Shown: in pieces, positions 1 to 10,755 of the stretch
How the letters are laid out: each line of letters starts with the position of its first letter
Position numbering within the stretch: the stretch's first letter is position 1
DNA from: Siphonodentalium dalli
Taxonomy: Eukaryota; Mollusca; Scaphopoda; Gadilida; Siphonodentaliidae
Length of the DNA stretch: 64,000 bases
Direction: 5' to 3'
Assembly: GCA_032622095.1 (NCBI GenBank)
Contig: CP136066.1
Span: 44,653,835 to 44,717,834, forward strand
Notes under the pieces: generated by a model
The model's input: the letters and a program-made list of their open reading frames with translations, nothing else
Databases searched by the model: none
What the model was told of the DNA's origin: nothing
Made by a program: the position numbers and the translations under genes

Positions 1-540
1 GATTGCGATCAGATAGAAAATGTTTCAGTTATCGCATAATGCGTAAAGTGTCTACGGTCGGACGGACAGACAGACGAACGACGAGTGGTCAATCCGGACG
101 TTGACACTATGTTTACCATACTATGGTATGGGTAAACATAAAAACATAAAACAATTCTATGTTGAAAAATGACAATAACTCGGCCAAAATGACTCCGACT
201 GAACTCAAAATCGCAGGTGCGCAGGTTCCCATGCTGGTTGACATCTGTGCCAAGATATAAAAACATTTACTGAAAAATTACCGAAATACAGGCTCCGACA
301 AAAGATGCATCCCAGGATGTATGATTCTATGTCGAAAAAGGGCAATAACTCCGCCAAAATGACTCCGACTAAACTCAAATTGCAAGTTCCCATGCTGGTT
401 GACATCTGTGCAAAGTTTTAAAATATTTTACAGGAAAATAACGGAATACAGACTCGAACAAAAGATGTGTCCAAGGATGAACGGATTCTATGTCGAAAAA
501 GGGCAATAACTCTCAAAATGAGTCCCACCGAAATAAAAAA
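1..540. repeat. Diverged tandem repeat, about three units of ~165 bp
   Basis: Three imperfect copies of the same phrase occur, around 150-260, 313-430 and 486-540. Each carries a 'tctatgt(t/c)gaaaaa' start, 'caataactc', 'aaaatgactccgac' and, in the first two, 'cccatgctggttgacatctg'. The leading GGACGGACAGACAGAC-like tract resembles the simple-sequence leader of the repeat at 21480. I see no coding sequence. It is probably a dispersed invertebrate repeat of unknown class. Confidence 0.55.
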
Positions 541-621
541 ATTGACAAGAAAATGACAGAATACAGGTCCGGACAAATTTCCAGATGGACGAGGGTCTTT
601 ACAATAGTCCTCCAACGGAAT

Positions 622-809
622 CTGAAGAGAGCTAGATTTTCTATTGCGTCAAATTTGCGTGAATTTATTTTCCAAATTCATTAGTCTATGCATGCCTCAG
701 ATGAACTAGTTTTAACTGAAGAGAGCTAGATTTTCTATTGCGTCAAATTTGCGTGAATTTATTTTCCAAATTCATTAGTCTATGCATGCCTCAGATGAAC
801 TAGTTTTAA
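622..809. repeat. Perfect or near-perfect 94-bp tandem duplication
   Basis: The segment 622-715, starting 'ctgaagagagctag' and ending 'gaactagttttaa', is repeated directly at 716-809 with no visible mismatch. It lies downstream of the last ARID4 exon visible here, presumably in the next intron. Identity this high indicates a recent local duplication. No gene is seen in 810-1082. Confidence 0.85.
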
Positions 810-1082
810 CTCTGGTACAGTAGTTAATAGTATCATTCAGCTAAATCAAAACACATCACAAGTTAGAAAGATTGCGAAAATTGGAATGTCAGAATACCAG
901 TATACAGAAACACAACGGCATGCCTTCGCATCAGAATTATGTCATGAACCAATGTAAATATAGCTGTCCTCGGCCTATGACGTCACGAATGCAAAATAAA
1001 AACAAAAACAATGCTGCACCAGCACAGCTCCGGTTGTCAACCTCATGCAAGGGTTAAAACTTTATTACTGTGGCCTACTTAC

Positions 1083-1177
1083 TCTGAGGAACTGGGCTTC
1101 GTTTTACGTCCAATCTTGGATTGCATCACCGGAGTTCCAAAATGTTCCGGATTGGACAGCGGCAAGTTATCAAGCGT
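1083..1177 (-). CDS. ARID4: ARID4-like exon (fifth visible, N-terminal region)
   Basis: This 95-bp exon encodes 31 residues plus two bases. It starts after an acceptor reading 'ctctcttgcag' and ends at a gtaagt donor on the minus strand. The peptide contains NPEHFGTPV, a stretch typical of vertebrate ARID4A/B just after the Tudor-like domain, preceded by TLDNLPLS (TLDQLPLT-like in the family). It enters in phase 0 from the exon at 2066-2145, across an 888-bp intron that holds a 235-bp hairpin. It leaves in phase 2, so the gene continues at lower coordinates. The following acidic linker, RBB1NT, ARID and chromo regions known for this family are not visible before position 1. Confidence 0.88.
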
Positions 1178-1529
1178 CTGCAAGAGAGACAATAAAAAAT
1201 ACATGCAATTAACAATGTACTCCTATTGATTAAAATAACCAGGTCTAAAAATATTATTTATTAATATTTATTAATATGAACTTATTAACCGAACATTTCC
1301 CACCAATGAATAAATATATCCTTCTGCACTTGTATTATCTTTTTTATCAGTCAGTCGTCTACTCATTTTCATGAACATCCCTCCAAATGAATAATAGACC
1401 ATCCCAATGTATAATTTTATAACTTGAGTGTGAGAATCCATTTTGTATGTGGGCTAAAGCTGTTTACCAGCTGTTGATTTTTTTGGGCTCTAATACAAAA
1501 CCCAAAAGATTGTATATTCAAGACTTGAA

Positions 1530-1764
1530 ATAGTGTGTCTGTCATTTGCAGAATGAGGTTCCCAGAGGGTGAATTTAGTGATGCTACCCCACATAGCGGG
1601 CTAGCATCGCCAAATTCACCCTCTGGGAACCTCATTCTGCTGAGGTGTAAGCAGAATGAGGTCCCCAGAGGGTGAATTTGGTGGTGATGCTAGCCCACTA
1701 TGCGGGGTAGCATCACTAAATTCACCCTCTGGGGACCTCATTCTGCAAATGACAGACACACTAT
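1530..1764. mobile_element. 235-bp hairpin-within-hairpin element (MITE-like)
   Basis: The outer inverted repeat runs from 'atagtgtgtctgtcatttgc' to its complement 'gcaaatgacagacacactat', with the centre near 1647. Each ~112-bp arm is itself a hairpin: 'gcagaatgaggt(t/c)cccagag' is mirrored by 'ctctggg(a/g)acctcattctgc' within the same arm. It lies in the ARID4 intron between the exons at 1083 and 2066. There is no coding capacity. A structure-only non-autonomous DNA element is the best reading. Confidence 0.75.
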
Positions 1765-1843
1765 ATGGAGTTTAATAATCCTCTCATTGTCCGTAAGAGG
1801 TAGATATTAATTAGTGATCTAAAAGCTCCATCTCGATCTACAT

Positions 1844-2051
1844 TAATGCCCTAAATAATCGACACCTTAACCACAGCAGAATTATGGGTAATTTTTCAGA
1901 ATTTAGTCGGAAATATGGCTTGTTGCCATTCATCGGAAAGCTCTCAGTGAGAGCTTTCCGATGAAATGGCAACAAGCCATATTTCCGACTAAATCCTGAA
2001 AAATTACCCATAATTCTGCTGTGGTTAAGGTGTCGATAATTTAGGGTATTA
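1844..2051. mobile_element. 208-bp near-perfect palindromic MITE
   Basis: The sequence from 'taatgccctaaa' to 'tttagggtatta' is almost completely self-complementary, centred on 'ctctcagtgagag' near 1947. Internal arms share 'ccttaaccacagcagaatta' and its complement. A single arm of the same family sits at 12876-12970. The right end lies about 14 bp from the exon ending at 2066 on the minus strand, almost touching its 5' splice site. Confidence 0.8.
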
Positions 2052-2065
2052 CTGTATAAGCTCAC

Positions 2066-2145
2066 CTCACTCTCTATGAAATGCTTCTCTCCTTTGAGGC
2101 ACAGTTTAGTTCTGCGCAGCGTCCGTTCATCACCGTCGTCAAATA
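2066..2145 (-). CDS. ARID4: ARID4-like exon (fourth visible, Tudor-like region)
   Basis: This 80-bp exon lies between a 'ctatttcatag' acceptor and a gtgagc donor on the minus strand. Two bases complete a valine codon begun in the exon at 3974-4067, then 26 residues follow including [12 protein letters not shown] and CLKGEKHF. In the ARID4A/B family the matching stretch is [22 protein letters not shown], so the call is secure. It exits in phase 0 into the exon at 1083-1177. Its donor is about 14 bp from the palindromic element at 1844-2051. Confidence 0.95.
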
Positions 2146-2394
2146 CTATGAAATAGAAATGTTACTAAATCAAACTTATTGGTACAGGCAGTAGAGATGG
2201 GTAATGGATCGCCATTGACCGGTCCAGGGTCCACTCCTGGACTGCGGACCAGACTGCTGCTGCTGGACTGCCTTGGACCAGTCCAATTTCGCCCTTGGGC
2301 AATATGTTTAACTCTTCCATGACTGGAGCTTTCTGAAATTTTGCGAAAACCCTGTACCAATGCCTCACATATATAAGAGAATACATTGGCCTAA
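2146..2394. repeat. Quasi-palindromic tract and a half copy of the hairpin core
   Basis: 2210-2290 contains overlapping short inverted copies of 'ggtcca' and 'tggacc' with no gene. At 2361-2394 'catatataagagaatacatt' followed by 'ggcctaa' is one arm of the palindrome core found in full in the GCNT intron. The PIF/Harbinger-type element begins immediately after it. Confidence 0.5.
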
Positions 2395-3681
2395 GGCCAA
2401 AAAAAATTAATTAATTGATTCTCAGGCACCGCCGCTCTCATAAAATAGGGGCCGCCTAACTCTTTTTATTTGAAATCCAAACAACCAACGATCAAATAAT
2501 TCAAATCGCAGCCGATTCACGTTCAAGTGGCGAGTTCTCCGTTTGCGGAAGTGCCGGAATTCGCTATTTCCGGTTTACGCTTTTAGCACGTGGTAATGTA
2601 ATAATTACGACAGGAATACCACTTCGAAACGAACTACGGCGAGTTATGGCAGTGCGCTGCTGGGGAGATGATAGGCCTCGGTATTTACGCAAAAAACATG
2701 ATTAAATAAAGCGAACTAATGTCATTCATTAAAGCAGGTTGCATTATTTACAGTTATTTATAAGTTCACAAACAAACGAGTCCTGCAGTTTCTACACTGG
2801 CAAATTCCGTGATTTGAAAAAACACGATGTTGTTGACACCGAATTATATTTCGTGACAAAATTGTCAGAAAATGGGCTGTATTGTCCATAGAATGCGATA
2901 AAACAATTGGGCAAATGGCCGAAAAAATATTCATTGATGAGGATGAATCGGCCGAGTCGATACCGACAAATATAAACCCCTATATTTGTGAAAATGACAT
3001 TGACACTGACGCCAGTGACGGTGACAGTAGCCAAAATGATCATGAAGAAGTCAGAAAAAAGAAACCATACGTACATATGTCCATCTCCTTCCCAGACATC
3101 TGCATAAAATGTGGTGGAATGAAAGATTTGGACAAGGTTGATGGTTGCCACCCACAGTGTAAGACGCGTCTTGAAAAATTTCAGACAGTGCTATCTCGTA
3201 AGCGCAACTTCTCTGTGAGAAACAGGAGAAGTTGAAAGCTAAACGAAACAAGGCAAAATGAGCATGTCTGCAATTTCCCAAGACGCATTTAAACAGTGTG
3301 AATGGCAAACATCAGTTTAATACCTCACTATATTTAATATAATCATTCCATTTTCAGTCCTTTCATTTGCTTAGCTTTAAAGTTTAAGAGGAACAACCTC
3401 GATGTTATTTTAGAAGTAAGATACTTCAATGCATATATTTTATTTTATACACTTTTCCAGTTTTATTTCACTACTAGTCTGTTGTTTTGTTTTGTTTATT
3501 GGTTCGCAGTTTCAATTATAATGATTCCACAATTAATTGAGCCTTCTGGTCTTGATTTCGGGGATCCCAGATGTATGTCTGAACTGGCCGCTGGAAATAA
3601 AAAATAAAAATAAAAACCGCCCTCCCTCATTCATTTGAAAAAAAAATTGCCTGAGAATCAATTCATTAATTTTGTTTGGCC
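2395..3681. mobile_element. PIF/Harbinger-type non-autonomous element, 1287 bp
   Basis: Terminal inverted repeats start GGCCAAA and read 'aattgattctcaggca' further in. Both ends are flanked by TAA (2392-2394 and 3682-3684), the 3-bp TWA target duplication characteristic of PIF/Harbinger. No DDE transposase is visible; one 117-residue frame at 2882-3235 is the only notable coding potential. The element sits in the 1828-bp ARID4 intron between the exons at 2066 and 3974. It shares the GGCCAAA terminus and TAA site with the element at 4140-6541, but the subterminal sequences differ. Confidence 0.75.
2882..3235 (+). CDS. Unrecognised 117-residue frame inside the Harbinger-type element
   Basis: The frame begins MSIECDKTIGQ and has a long acidic middle (DEDESAES, DIDTDASDGDSS). 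It then has a basic stretch, a cysteine-containing segment (CIKCGG, later CHPQC) and a basic tail RKRNFSVRNRRS. The CxxC and HxxC spacing could be a degenerate zinc-binding site. I do not recognise it as the Harbinger transposase or its Myb-like partner. It may be a captured host fragment or a relic of the autonomous parent. No splice or expression evidence is visible. Confidence 0.3.
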   Translation: MSIECDKTIGQMAEKIFIDEDESAESIPTNINPYICENDIDTDASDGDSSQNDHEEVRKKKPYVHMSISFPDICIKCGGMKDLDKVDGCHPQCKTRLEKFQTVLSRKRNFSVRNRRS

Positions 3682-3714
3682 TAACAATATTTACCTTGCA
3701 CTTGTAAGCCAGTG

Positions 3715-3830
3715 CATTCTATTTTATATGCAAGGTTCCTTATGGGAGACTCAATACATAAGATAATGCACTGGCACAGGATCTTTAATGCTGCACCAGC
3801 GAAGCTCACATCATGAAAGGGTTAAATATC
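3715..3830. repeat. Old, diverged copy of the palindrome-core MITE
   Basis: 'gccagtgcattct' is mirrored by 'taatgcactggcacagg' around a degraded centre, matching the arm layout of the GCNT-intron elements. The downstream text ends 'aaagggttaa', like the TTAA-flanked family end. Its high divergence suggests an older insertion. It lies in the ARID4 intron next to the exon at 3974. Confidence 0.5.
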
Positions 3831-3973
3831 TTGATTGGACGACACTGACATAATGCTTCGTGGAGATAATGGAAAACCCCTCTATTTCCTTTATTAGACT
3901 CTGTAATGCATAGGTTGTTCAAGAGTCTAATTTTAATTAGAACTATGTACTGACTCGTCTGCAGAATACTCAC

Positions 3974-4067
3974 CAACAGTGTATGTGCTCATATCTGTGA
4001 GTTTCGTGATTACGCCGTTTGACATTAATCCCGTTTCGGCATCCTTCACCTCGACCGATGCACCAGC
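3974..4067 (-). CDS. ARID4: ARID4-like exon (third visible, Tudor-like region)
   Basis: This 94-bp exon encodes 31 residues plus one base, entering in phase 0 after 'tatattatag' and leaving at a gtgagt donor. The peptide includes AGASVEVKD and GVITKLTDMSTYTV. The family pattern is VGAIVEVK...ISKLTDASWYTVVFDDGDE, and the last base G plus TA of the next exon gives the expected valine before FDDGDE. The Harbinger-type element at 4140-6541 begins only 72 bp upstream of its acceptor. Confidence 0.93.
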
Positions 4068-4139
4068 CTATAATATAAATTCAAAGAGATAGTAATTCCA
4101 GAGTACCATTGCTGATGATCAACTAACCATTCAGCTTAA

Positions 4140-6541
4140 GGCCAAAGCGAAAAATAGGTGTGTTTCCACTCCCATCCATAAAAAAAACAGGGGCGGGGGG
4201 TGGCTTTTCACTTTATTTTTTTGTTTCACTTTATTTTTTCGCGGGGAAATTCAAATATCATATTTGTTAGAGCTGAGACGGTTATGGGTTTTTCGTGACC
4301 GGTTATGAACGGCAAAAAACCGCGATTAACCGGTTAACCACATATTATAGGTACTATTATGGGTGGGTAAGCCCAGTATGCAGAACGGCGATGATTGTGA
4401 TGCTCACTGACATGGTAAGTTTGAGAACGGCTCCTGCCCATTATACAAAGAAGTTGTCACCCATGACACACATACTCACATATCTAATTAATTACTGTAT
4501 ACACCCCGTCAGTAAGCCCAGGGGGCACGTGCACGTTTTTGTCCAAAAAGTGGGTACTGCATGGGCTTACTCACGGGGATCCCCCCGTGCAAAATCTCAG
4601 TTAGCCTTGAGATGCTGGTTTACCATCGTATTTTATACTGATACCAAGAGTAGTTGCGTTATATAAAGAGAATGATGCGTTTTATTAAGATAAAATCATA
4701 TAATAATAACAAGATACAGATGTCGACAGGTAAAACAAAAAATACAATTTATACGTTGTAAACATGCGTATGGAACGGTTAATAGCGCACATAAATAGCA
4801 CAAAGTTCAAACAACAAAGTTCAGAAGACGACAAGTCCATCGTCGTCGAAACCATCGAACTCCAGGTCGTCGTCAGAATCTTGAGGCCCCCAGCCCCCTT
4901 TTTCGTACGCCGTATTCCATGCCCTGTTATGAGGTACGCCGTATTCCGGCCCCTCTGTTGGGAGGTATTCGGTATTCCAAAAATACCGGTATTCGTACGC
5001 CGACCTTCCAAAAAATGAAGTTTTCATATATTTTTATGTATTCCATATGGCTGTTAACTGGTATTCCGTATTCCACCCTCTGTGTTAAGTGGTATTCCGT
5101 ATTCCATGGGGGGTGGGGGCCCCAATCTTCCTCGAAGAAGAAAAAATTTATGAATTTCGCGGTAATCGACGAAACGTATTATGTACGTTCTGCAACAAGA
5201 ACAATAACTCTATAAATTCGAGGTGGATTAATATTCGAATGGAAAAACTCATTATCTGATACTATTTTAAATGTAATGGTTCAAAAATGATTTAATATAA
5301 ATATTAGCTGCTCTGATATATATATTGCCTCATGTTAAAATGAAATAATCCAAGATTAATTAACGGCAATTGAGCCACAAAGATTGTAAACGAATTAACA
5401 CCAGAGAACGTGGCAACTTTTAAAAGTATATCATAGAAAGCAGGACTGCTCGTGGAAATTATTGGGCTCAATTTATATTTTTTTGGGATCAATTTGAAAA
5501 CACAATAGTTGTGTAATGAGTTCACACCCAAATTTAGCCTTCAAAGAGCCGACACACCGCGTTTGGTGTTGTTCCGTCAATCTCGGATTCATTTTAATTG
5601 ACGGAGACAGATTAACCCTCTTATAGCCAGTTATAGCTGACCATCACAGTGATCATACACTATAATAGTGATGTTACGGTTAACCGACCACGGCAAATCC
5701 GTGACCGGTTACGGCCATAGTTGGTGGTTAACCGGTTAACCGCATAACCGTCCCAGCTCTAATATTTGTGCTATCTTTCTAATAATTATGCCATTTATGA
5801 ACTTATTGTGAAGGCTAACAATGTATGTACTGAATTTCAGTGCCTTGTATTTAATCTACATGTGCATCATTGCTTTCGAAATTCGTTTTACAGCTGATTG
5901 TAGTGTTTTGGGCGTCAAGGCCTTTGGGGTGATTCTTTTCATAGACTTGAAAAAAGGTGTTGCAGTGGGGAACCTTTGTCATTTTGTTTCTGCCTTGCGC
6001 CATGTGTATGCATTTAAAAAACTTAAGTGCCAACACGCTGCTGGCACTTGTTTGGGACGACATGTTGACACTATTTCCCGGATGATGGCAAAATTGTTTT
6101 AGATCTTCCGGTAAATATACACTCCGGCTTCCGTTCGGTAAATTACCGTAGGCCTATATCATCCGGTTGTTACAGTCCGTTCTTTTCAGACACCGTTGGA
6201 AGTTTTGGGACAGAGGTATTCTTTGCGATTGCGTTCGCGTAAATATTGTGTAGCATTATTTTGCCGGTATATTTGGGCATGTCGTTAGTTGACGTACATT
6301 AATAATGCGGTCATAAACTCATCACCCTAATGCCGCCATGGAGCTTCATTGTGTCTGAAAACCACGTGCGCGTTTGTTTTTGATTACAATCTTGCTATAT
6401 CGGTCACAACACGGAATTTTATTGTCAGTGGGTCGATTTAATCTTTTCGGGATTTGGAAAATAAATAAAGTGAGTTTCGTCGGGGGGTTTTGAGGTGGGG
6501 CGGGCGGGGGAGTGGAAACATGCCTATTTTTCGCTTTGGCC
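4140..6541. mobile_element. PIF/Harbinger-type non-autonomous element split by a hAT element
   Basis: Terminal inverted repeats begin GGCCAAAGCGAAAAATAGG and continue with 'gtttccactccc', mirrored at 6511-6541. TAA flanks both ends (4137-4139 and 6542-6544). Removing the nested hAT element at 4268-5761 with one target duplication leaves about 900 bp. No transposase is recognisable. The remainder holds an unremarkable frame at 5821-6102 that I cannot assign. It occupies most of the ARID4 intron between the exons at 3974 and 6849. Confidence 0.75.
4268..5761. mobile_element. hAT-type non-autonomous element, 1494 bp, nested
   Basis: Termini are TAGAGCTGAGACGG and CCGTCCCAGCTCTA, with subterminal copies of 'accggttaaccg'-type repeats. 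A perfect 8-bp target duplication ATATTTGT (4260-4267 and 5762-5769) identifies the hAT superfamily. No transposase frame survives. Internally, 4905-5115 is built from repeats of 'cggtattccgtattcc' type, and frames read through it are repeat artefacts. It lies inside the Harbinger-type element and is therefore the younger of the two. Confidence 0.85.
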
Positions 6542-6714
6542 TAACGACATATCTGCTTGTAACATGCAATCCAATTGACTATTCATATACAGTGTATGTA
6601 GTCAATTAAAAAACATTGACAACATGAGTCTTGATCTACTGTTACAATTCAACAACTTTCAAATTCAAATCACCATGTCTTGCATCAAGTGAAACATCTA
6701 TTGCTTCAATGAGA

Positions 6715-6800
6715 TTCTCTAATCTATACTAATAAAACTCAATTTTGCTTGTTTGTCTGTCCAGCTATGGGTGACCAAACAGCTGGGCCCTCGTGGGCTG
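6715..6800. repeat. Possible end of a dispersed repeat
   Basis: 'tctatactaataaaac' followed by 'ttgtttgtctgtccag' resembles the start of widespread invertebrate repeats, some of which are Helitron-like. No matching CTRR hairpin end was identified, so the class is uncertain. Confidence 0.25.
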
Positions 6801-6848
6801 AAAATTTATACACTCAGACGACTTAAGGTGTACTAATAAACAACTCAC

Positions 6849-6914
6849 CCTCAAAGTTCCTTTAACCATCTCATCATTCACAATTACGGACGATAAGGTG
6901 TCTTTTATGAAAAT
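6849..6914 (-). CDS. ARID4: ARID4-like exon (second visible)
   Basis: This 66-bp exon encodes 22 residues, in phase 0 at both ends, between 'ctatttttcag' and gtgagt on the minus strand. The peptide ends NDEMVKGTLR, matching the family pattern QDDQVKGPLR directly before VGAIVE. Its size and position between the flanking exons fit the conserved ARID4 gene structure. The introns on either side are 3841 and 2781 bp. Confidence 0.9.
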
Positions 6915-7231
6915 CTGAAAAATAGTAAAAAAAAACATTTTATAAATTAAAAAGAACCAAGCTGATCCATAAGATGCCAATGGCATGATAAGAAATTATA
7001 ACCTTTTATTACACTCCTACCGGTATGTGCGATTTCCATTGAAAACGCTGTTAATTAAAAATTGTAATGTCACTATTGAATTATGTCATCTCTCGTGACG
7101 TCATTGACGTTACGTCGCTTACTGATCTAGACTGAATTTTCGATAGTTGATCTTTCTCCACATCGAGACTTTCATGCATTAATACTGGGTGTTTAATCAT
7201 ATCTGGCGAACCAAATTGATGCAGAAGTGTA

Positions 7232-7405
7232 ATAGATAGAGTAACAAATTAGTTCTGAGAATTATGTTAAATAATTCACTCGAGATGAGAGATGTTTAGG
7301 TAAGAAACATGTGCGCCAACGCGCACTTGTTTCTTACCGACGTCTCTCGCCTCTCGTGAATTATTTAACGTAATTCTCGAAACCAATTTGATTACTCTCT
7401 ATCTC
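7232..7405. mobile_element. ~174-bp hairpin element
   Basis: Long inverted arms ('gagaattatgttaaataatt' against 'aattatttaacgtaattctc', and 'ggtaagaaac' against 'gtttcttacc') close on 'gcgccaacgcgc' near 7318. The outer arms extend to 'atagatagagtaa' and 'attactctctatct'. It lies in the first visible ARID4 intron and has no coding capacity. Confidence 0.65.
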
Positions 7406-10400
7406 ATTTTCAAGATATTTTTTGATGTGTGAACTTATACTGGTGATATCAATCAGCTGCAAGCTGCCATCAACGAAGATCGAAAATTAAAACTTGCCAT
7501 GAAAATTCTAACAATGGAAGTTTCCTTTCACTATTCAATTAGAATCTGTGTGGCAACAAGCTAAATTCTGTTACTTAATGTTTTCGCAGTTCCATAAAAA
7601 CACTGACTTACAAAGTTACGGTACATGTATATGGGGCACAGGAATAAGCCTAGAGGTTTGAAATTTAGAGAAGTCAAATCTCCCTGTTTGGTCATTAGGT
7701 ACCGGTAGACTGTTGTCAGGGAGAATAATGGCTGAAGTTCAAGTTACCCCCATCATCACCCTTACATGTATATGATCCAATAAGTATTATGCAACACAAG
7801 AGCCCATTTATAAAACCATTATTGTGAGTAAGAACACCTTTATAATCAGTAAATATACTAGTACTTTAAATATGCTGTTGAGATATACAGCTACATGTAT
7901 ACATAAAGTACACATTACTAATAATTCTCGTGCACTTTTTGTGAATGCGACACGATTGGTTTCCATTGTAATCTTCCAGCTGAGTGCCCTACAATGTAGC
8001 ACACCGTGAAATTTATGCAACTTTAAAGTTGCTGACATTGTTTCGGCTGTCAATTTATAAACTCCACCCATCGCCTGGTGTCAGACCGCATTTATTGGAT
8101 TTACACATGTAGACATGAACATCAAGTTCAATGATTCTCCTTACTGGTATACCGGTAACTGTGTAACCTAACAAGATCCTCATGGATGTATTCTTTTTTC
8201 AACTTTTAGTGTGTCGACCCGCTAATAGACTGTGGTATCACAACGCGGTACCCAGTCTTAGTAAACTTAGCGTACATTTGCTCCCAAAGTCCCAAAATAG
8301 ACTAATTTATACACGTCAATCATTTTGGTGCCAAGAAACGAACAATTCAAACTTCGTTTAATAATGAACTATTATTAATAGAAGATTAAAGTCCCAAATA
8401 AATTATTCCCAGACCCCGATTTATATAATAGGATACACTTGCTATTTTCCGTGTCACAATCATTTCAAACCTACGTTTTGATGCGGCCGCATATCCGTGG
8501 GTTTACAGTAAAGATTGAAGCCCACCAATATCTCGTGAAACATCATCGCATTATGAGTGCTGCAGTGGTACCGTAAACAATGCAAATTTTGATTTCATAT
8601 AAGTTTTTGTTTGTGATTATGTAACTTGTCCTCATTTTGGGTCAACGGCAGGGTTTCCGTTAGTACGGCACAGCGTCCGTAGGACGGCCTCATTCCCCTC
8701 GCAGATGATCTGTTTGATTCATACATGTACCAAAAGTCAGCAGCAATACAGCAATATGTCATAATAAATTTGGGCTGCAACGCGAGTTCGGGGGTTAAAC
8801 AGAATACTGGTGAAAAAGCGGTCCATTGAGCACAGTGTGTTACGGTACATCATAACCCTTTGAAATCAAAGCGCCAAAACTGCAACGTAATGTTTGATGT
8901 ACATTGGAATAGCGACGTTACCGTATATACAGCGTAATAATGTCGCGGTAACATCAAATAATGCCGGACGACTGAGTACGGATATTTTTGTTCACGTGAT
9001 TTGCGAGGTTGAAACTACTCACGCTCGGAGATCCCGTGCTATCGTACAATTACATAATTTGATCAAAGAATGCCGATTTGCTGAGTTAGGCAGAGTGGGA
9101 TCAACATACACCAAAAGGCGGTTCTCCTACCAAAGGAGGTATCTACCAGCTAGGTATAAGTAAAAGGCAGAGTCGGGACATTTTTATTAACAGGATTTGC
9201 GTGGAAAAAACTGCTCATGCTCGTACTATTATAATAGATAATATGGAACCTACCGGTAGCTGTCCCAAGTCAGTCTTTATAGCAGGAATTCATATTGACA
9301 ACACCATTCATTTGAGCCATATTACATGCATGGAGGATAAACACAAAAGACATACCAGCTCCAATATATGGAGATAAGTAGGGTCAATAATAGTTTCGTT
9401 GTCCCGCCTGGGTCCCCAAGCACATAAACAACGACGCACGTGTCAGGGTGTTCACAATTCCCGCCAATACTCAATTATATTTTATAACACGTTGGCTAAA
9501 ACTCTGTACTATAGCAGCGATCGTCAGTTGTTGGGACTACAAATACACTATACAGACTATTGAACAAGTTCCAGGTTTGAAAGATTTCGCCGCTATAAAT
9601 ATCTCCTGCAGACAAACCCTGCATGGAGTATGATGTCACAGCGCACAATTATCTTTTCAGTTTGAACTTTCATTTTCACGGAAGCTACTTTATATTCTAG
9701 GACATACTTAATTAAATTCTCCTTGCCAGGTATTATTGGTCATTATACATATACCGTACCATCATAAATTTGTAAATACTGTGACTTGTAGCTTGTTCAT
9801 TTATATAGTCTCAATCAGACGTAATTGCATAATTGCGTGCGTAATTACTTGATTAATTATCTGGATATCATCAACAGAATTAATGCACCCACGGAAATGA
9901 TCGACTTGCGTAATATACGTAGCTTTGGATTGCTTTGTGGGACACTCAGGTGCAAGGAAATTGCTACTTTTTAGTGTCAAATAATTTTTTATTCGCGTTA
10001 TGTGTTTTCCCAATACGGACTCATTAATTTTCCCTTGGCGGAAACACTGGTCAACGGTCACCATTTAATTGTGCGAACTATTATGAATAAAAGAATACAG
10101 GACCACAATAAATGATAACACAACCCCGATTTATAGTATACTTTCTGTGTGTCACGTAGAGTATCTACAGTTTCAATTGGTCTTTCTATATCAAACACAC
10201 ATTTTAATGTGGACGCAAATCAGGGGGTTTACACTACAGTAAAGGTGCATGACAAAGCTCTGAATTTAATTTGCAACATTATCTACGCCCGTAAGCTAAA
10301 ATTAGATGTTCCACGTGTTTAATTGTATACAAAAGCTGGCGTTCTTTTAAAGACGCCAGCCAATCAGGTGGCAGGATTTCCCAGGGATGTGCAAACGGAA

Positions 10401-10755
10401 AAGAGGAGTACTTCCGTTCGACGTACGAGCGCGACTAGCAATTGTACTTCGAAATTCATTTACGACTGCGCAGTAGCGTAACTTCACCAGAGTGACCGTC
10501 TCATTACCACTGTGTATACCGTAATGCAACCAGTAATAGCGCAGGCATTACTGGGGTATTACCCCATTTTTCAAGTCAATTACTTTGAGGGTAGCGGCCC
10601 TGTAGCGGTATGCATACTGGTATATGAGAGAGAAGTCACTTCTCCCTGGGACATAAATATGGAGAAGAGGCACATTTCAGGGAGAAGATGTCTCCCAAGT
10701 CGCCCTCTAGGCTGGTCCCTGAATCGGAGCGTTACTGTAATTAATTACTACTCAC
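7406..10755. other. ARID4 intron, nothing firm
   Basis: I see no exon, RNA gene or intact transposon here. Two weakly similar stretches around 8400-8560 and 10115-10250 share 'ccccgatttata' and 'gggtttaca' and may be diverged copies of one repeat. A short 'ggcgtc' hairpin lies at 10336-10362. Confidence 0.4.

Noticed and set aside
9801..10064. 87-residue minus-strand frame as a possible exon
   Set aside because: No recognised motif, no convincing splice borders, lies inside the ARID4 intron.
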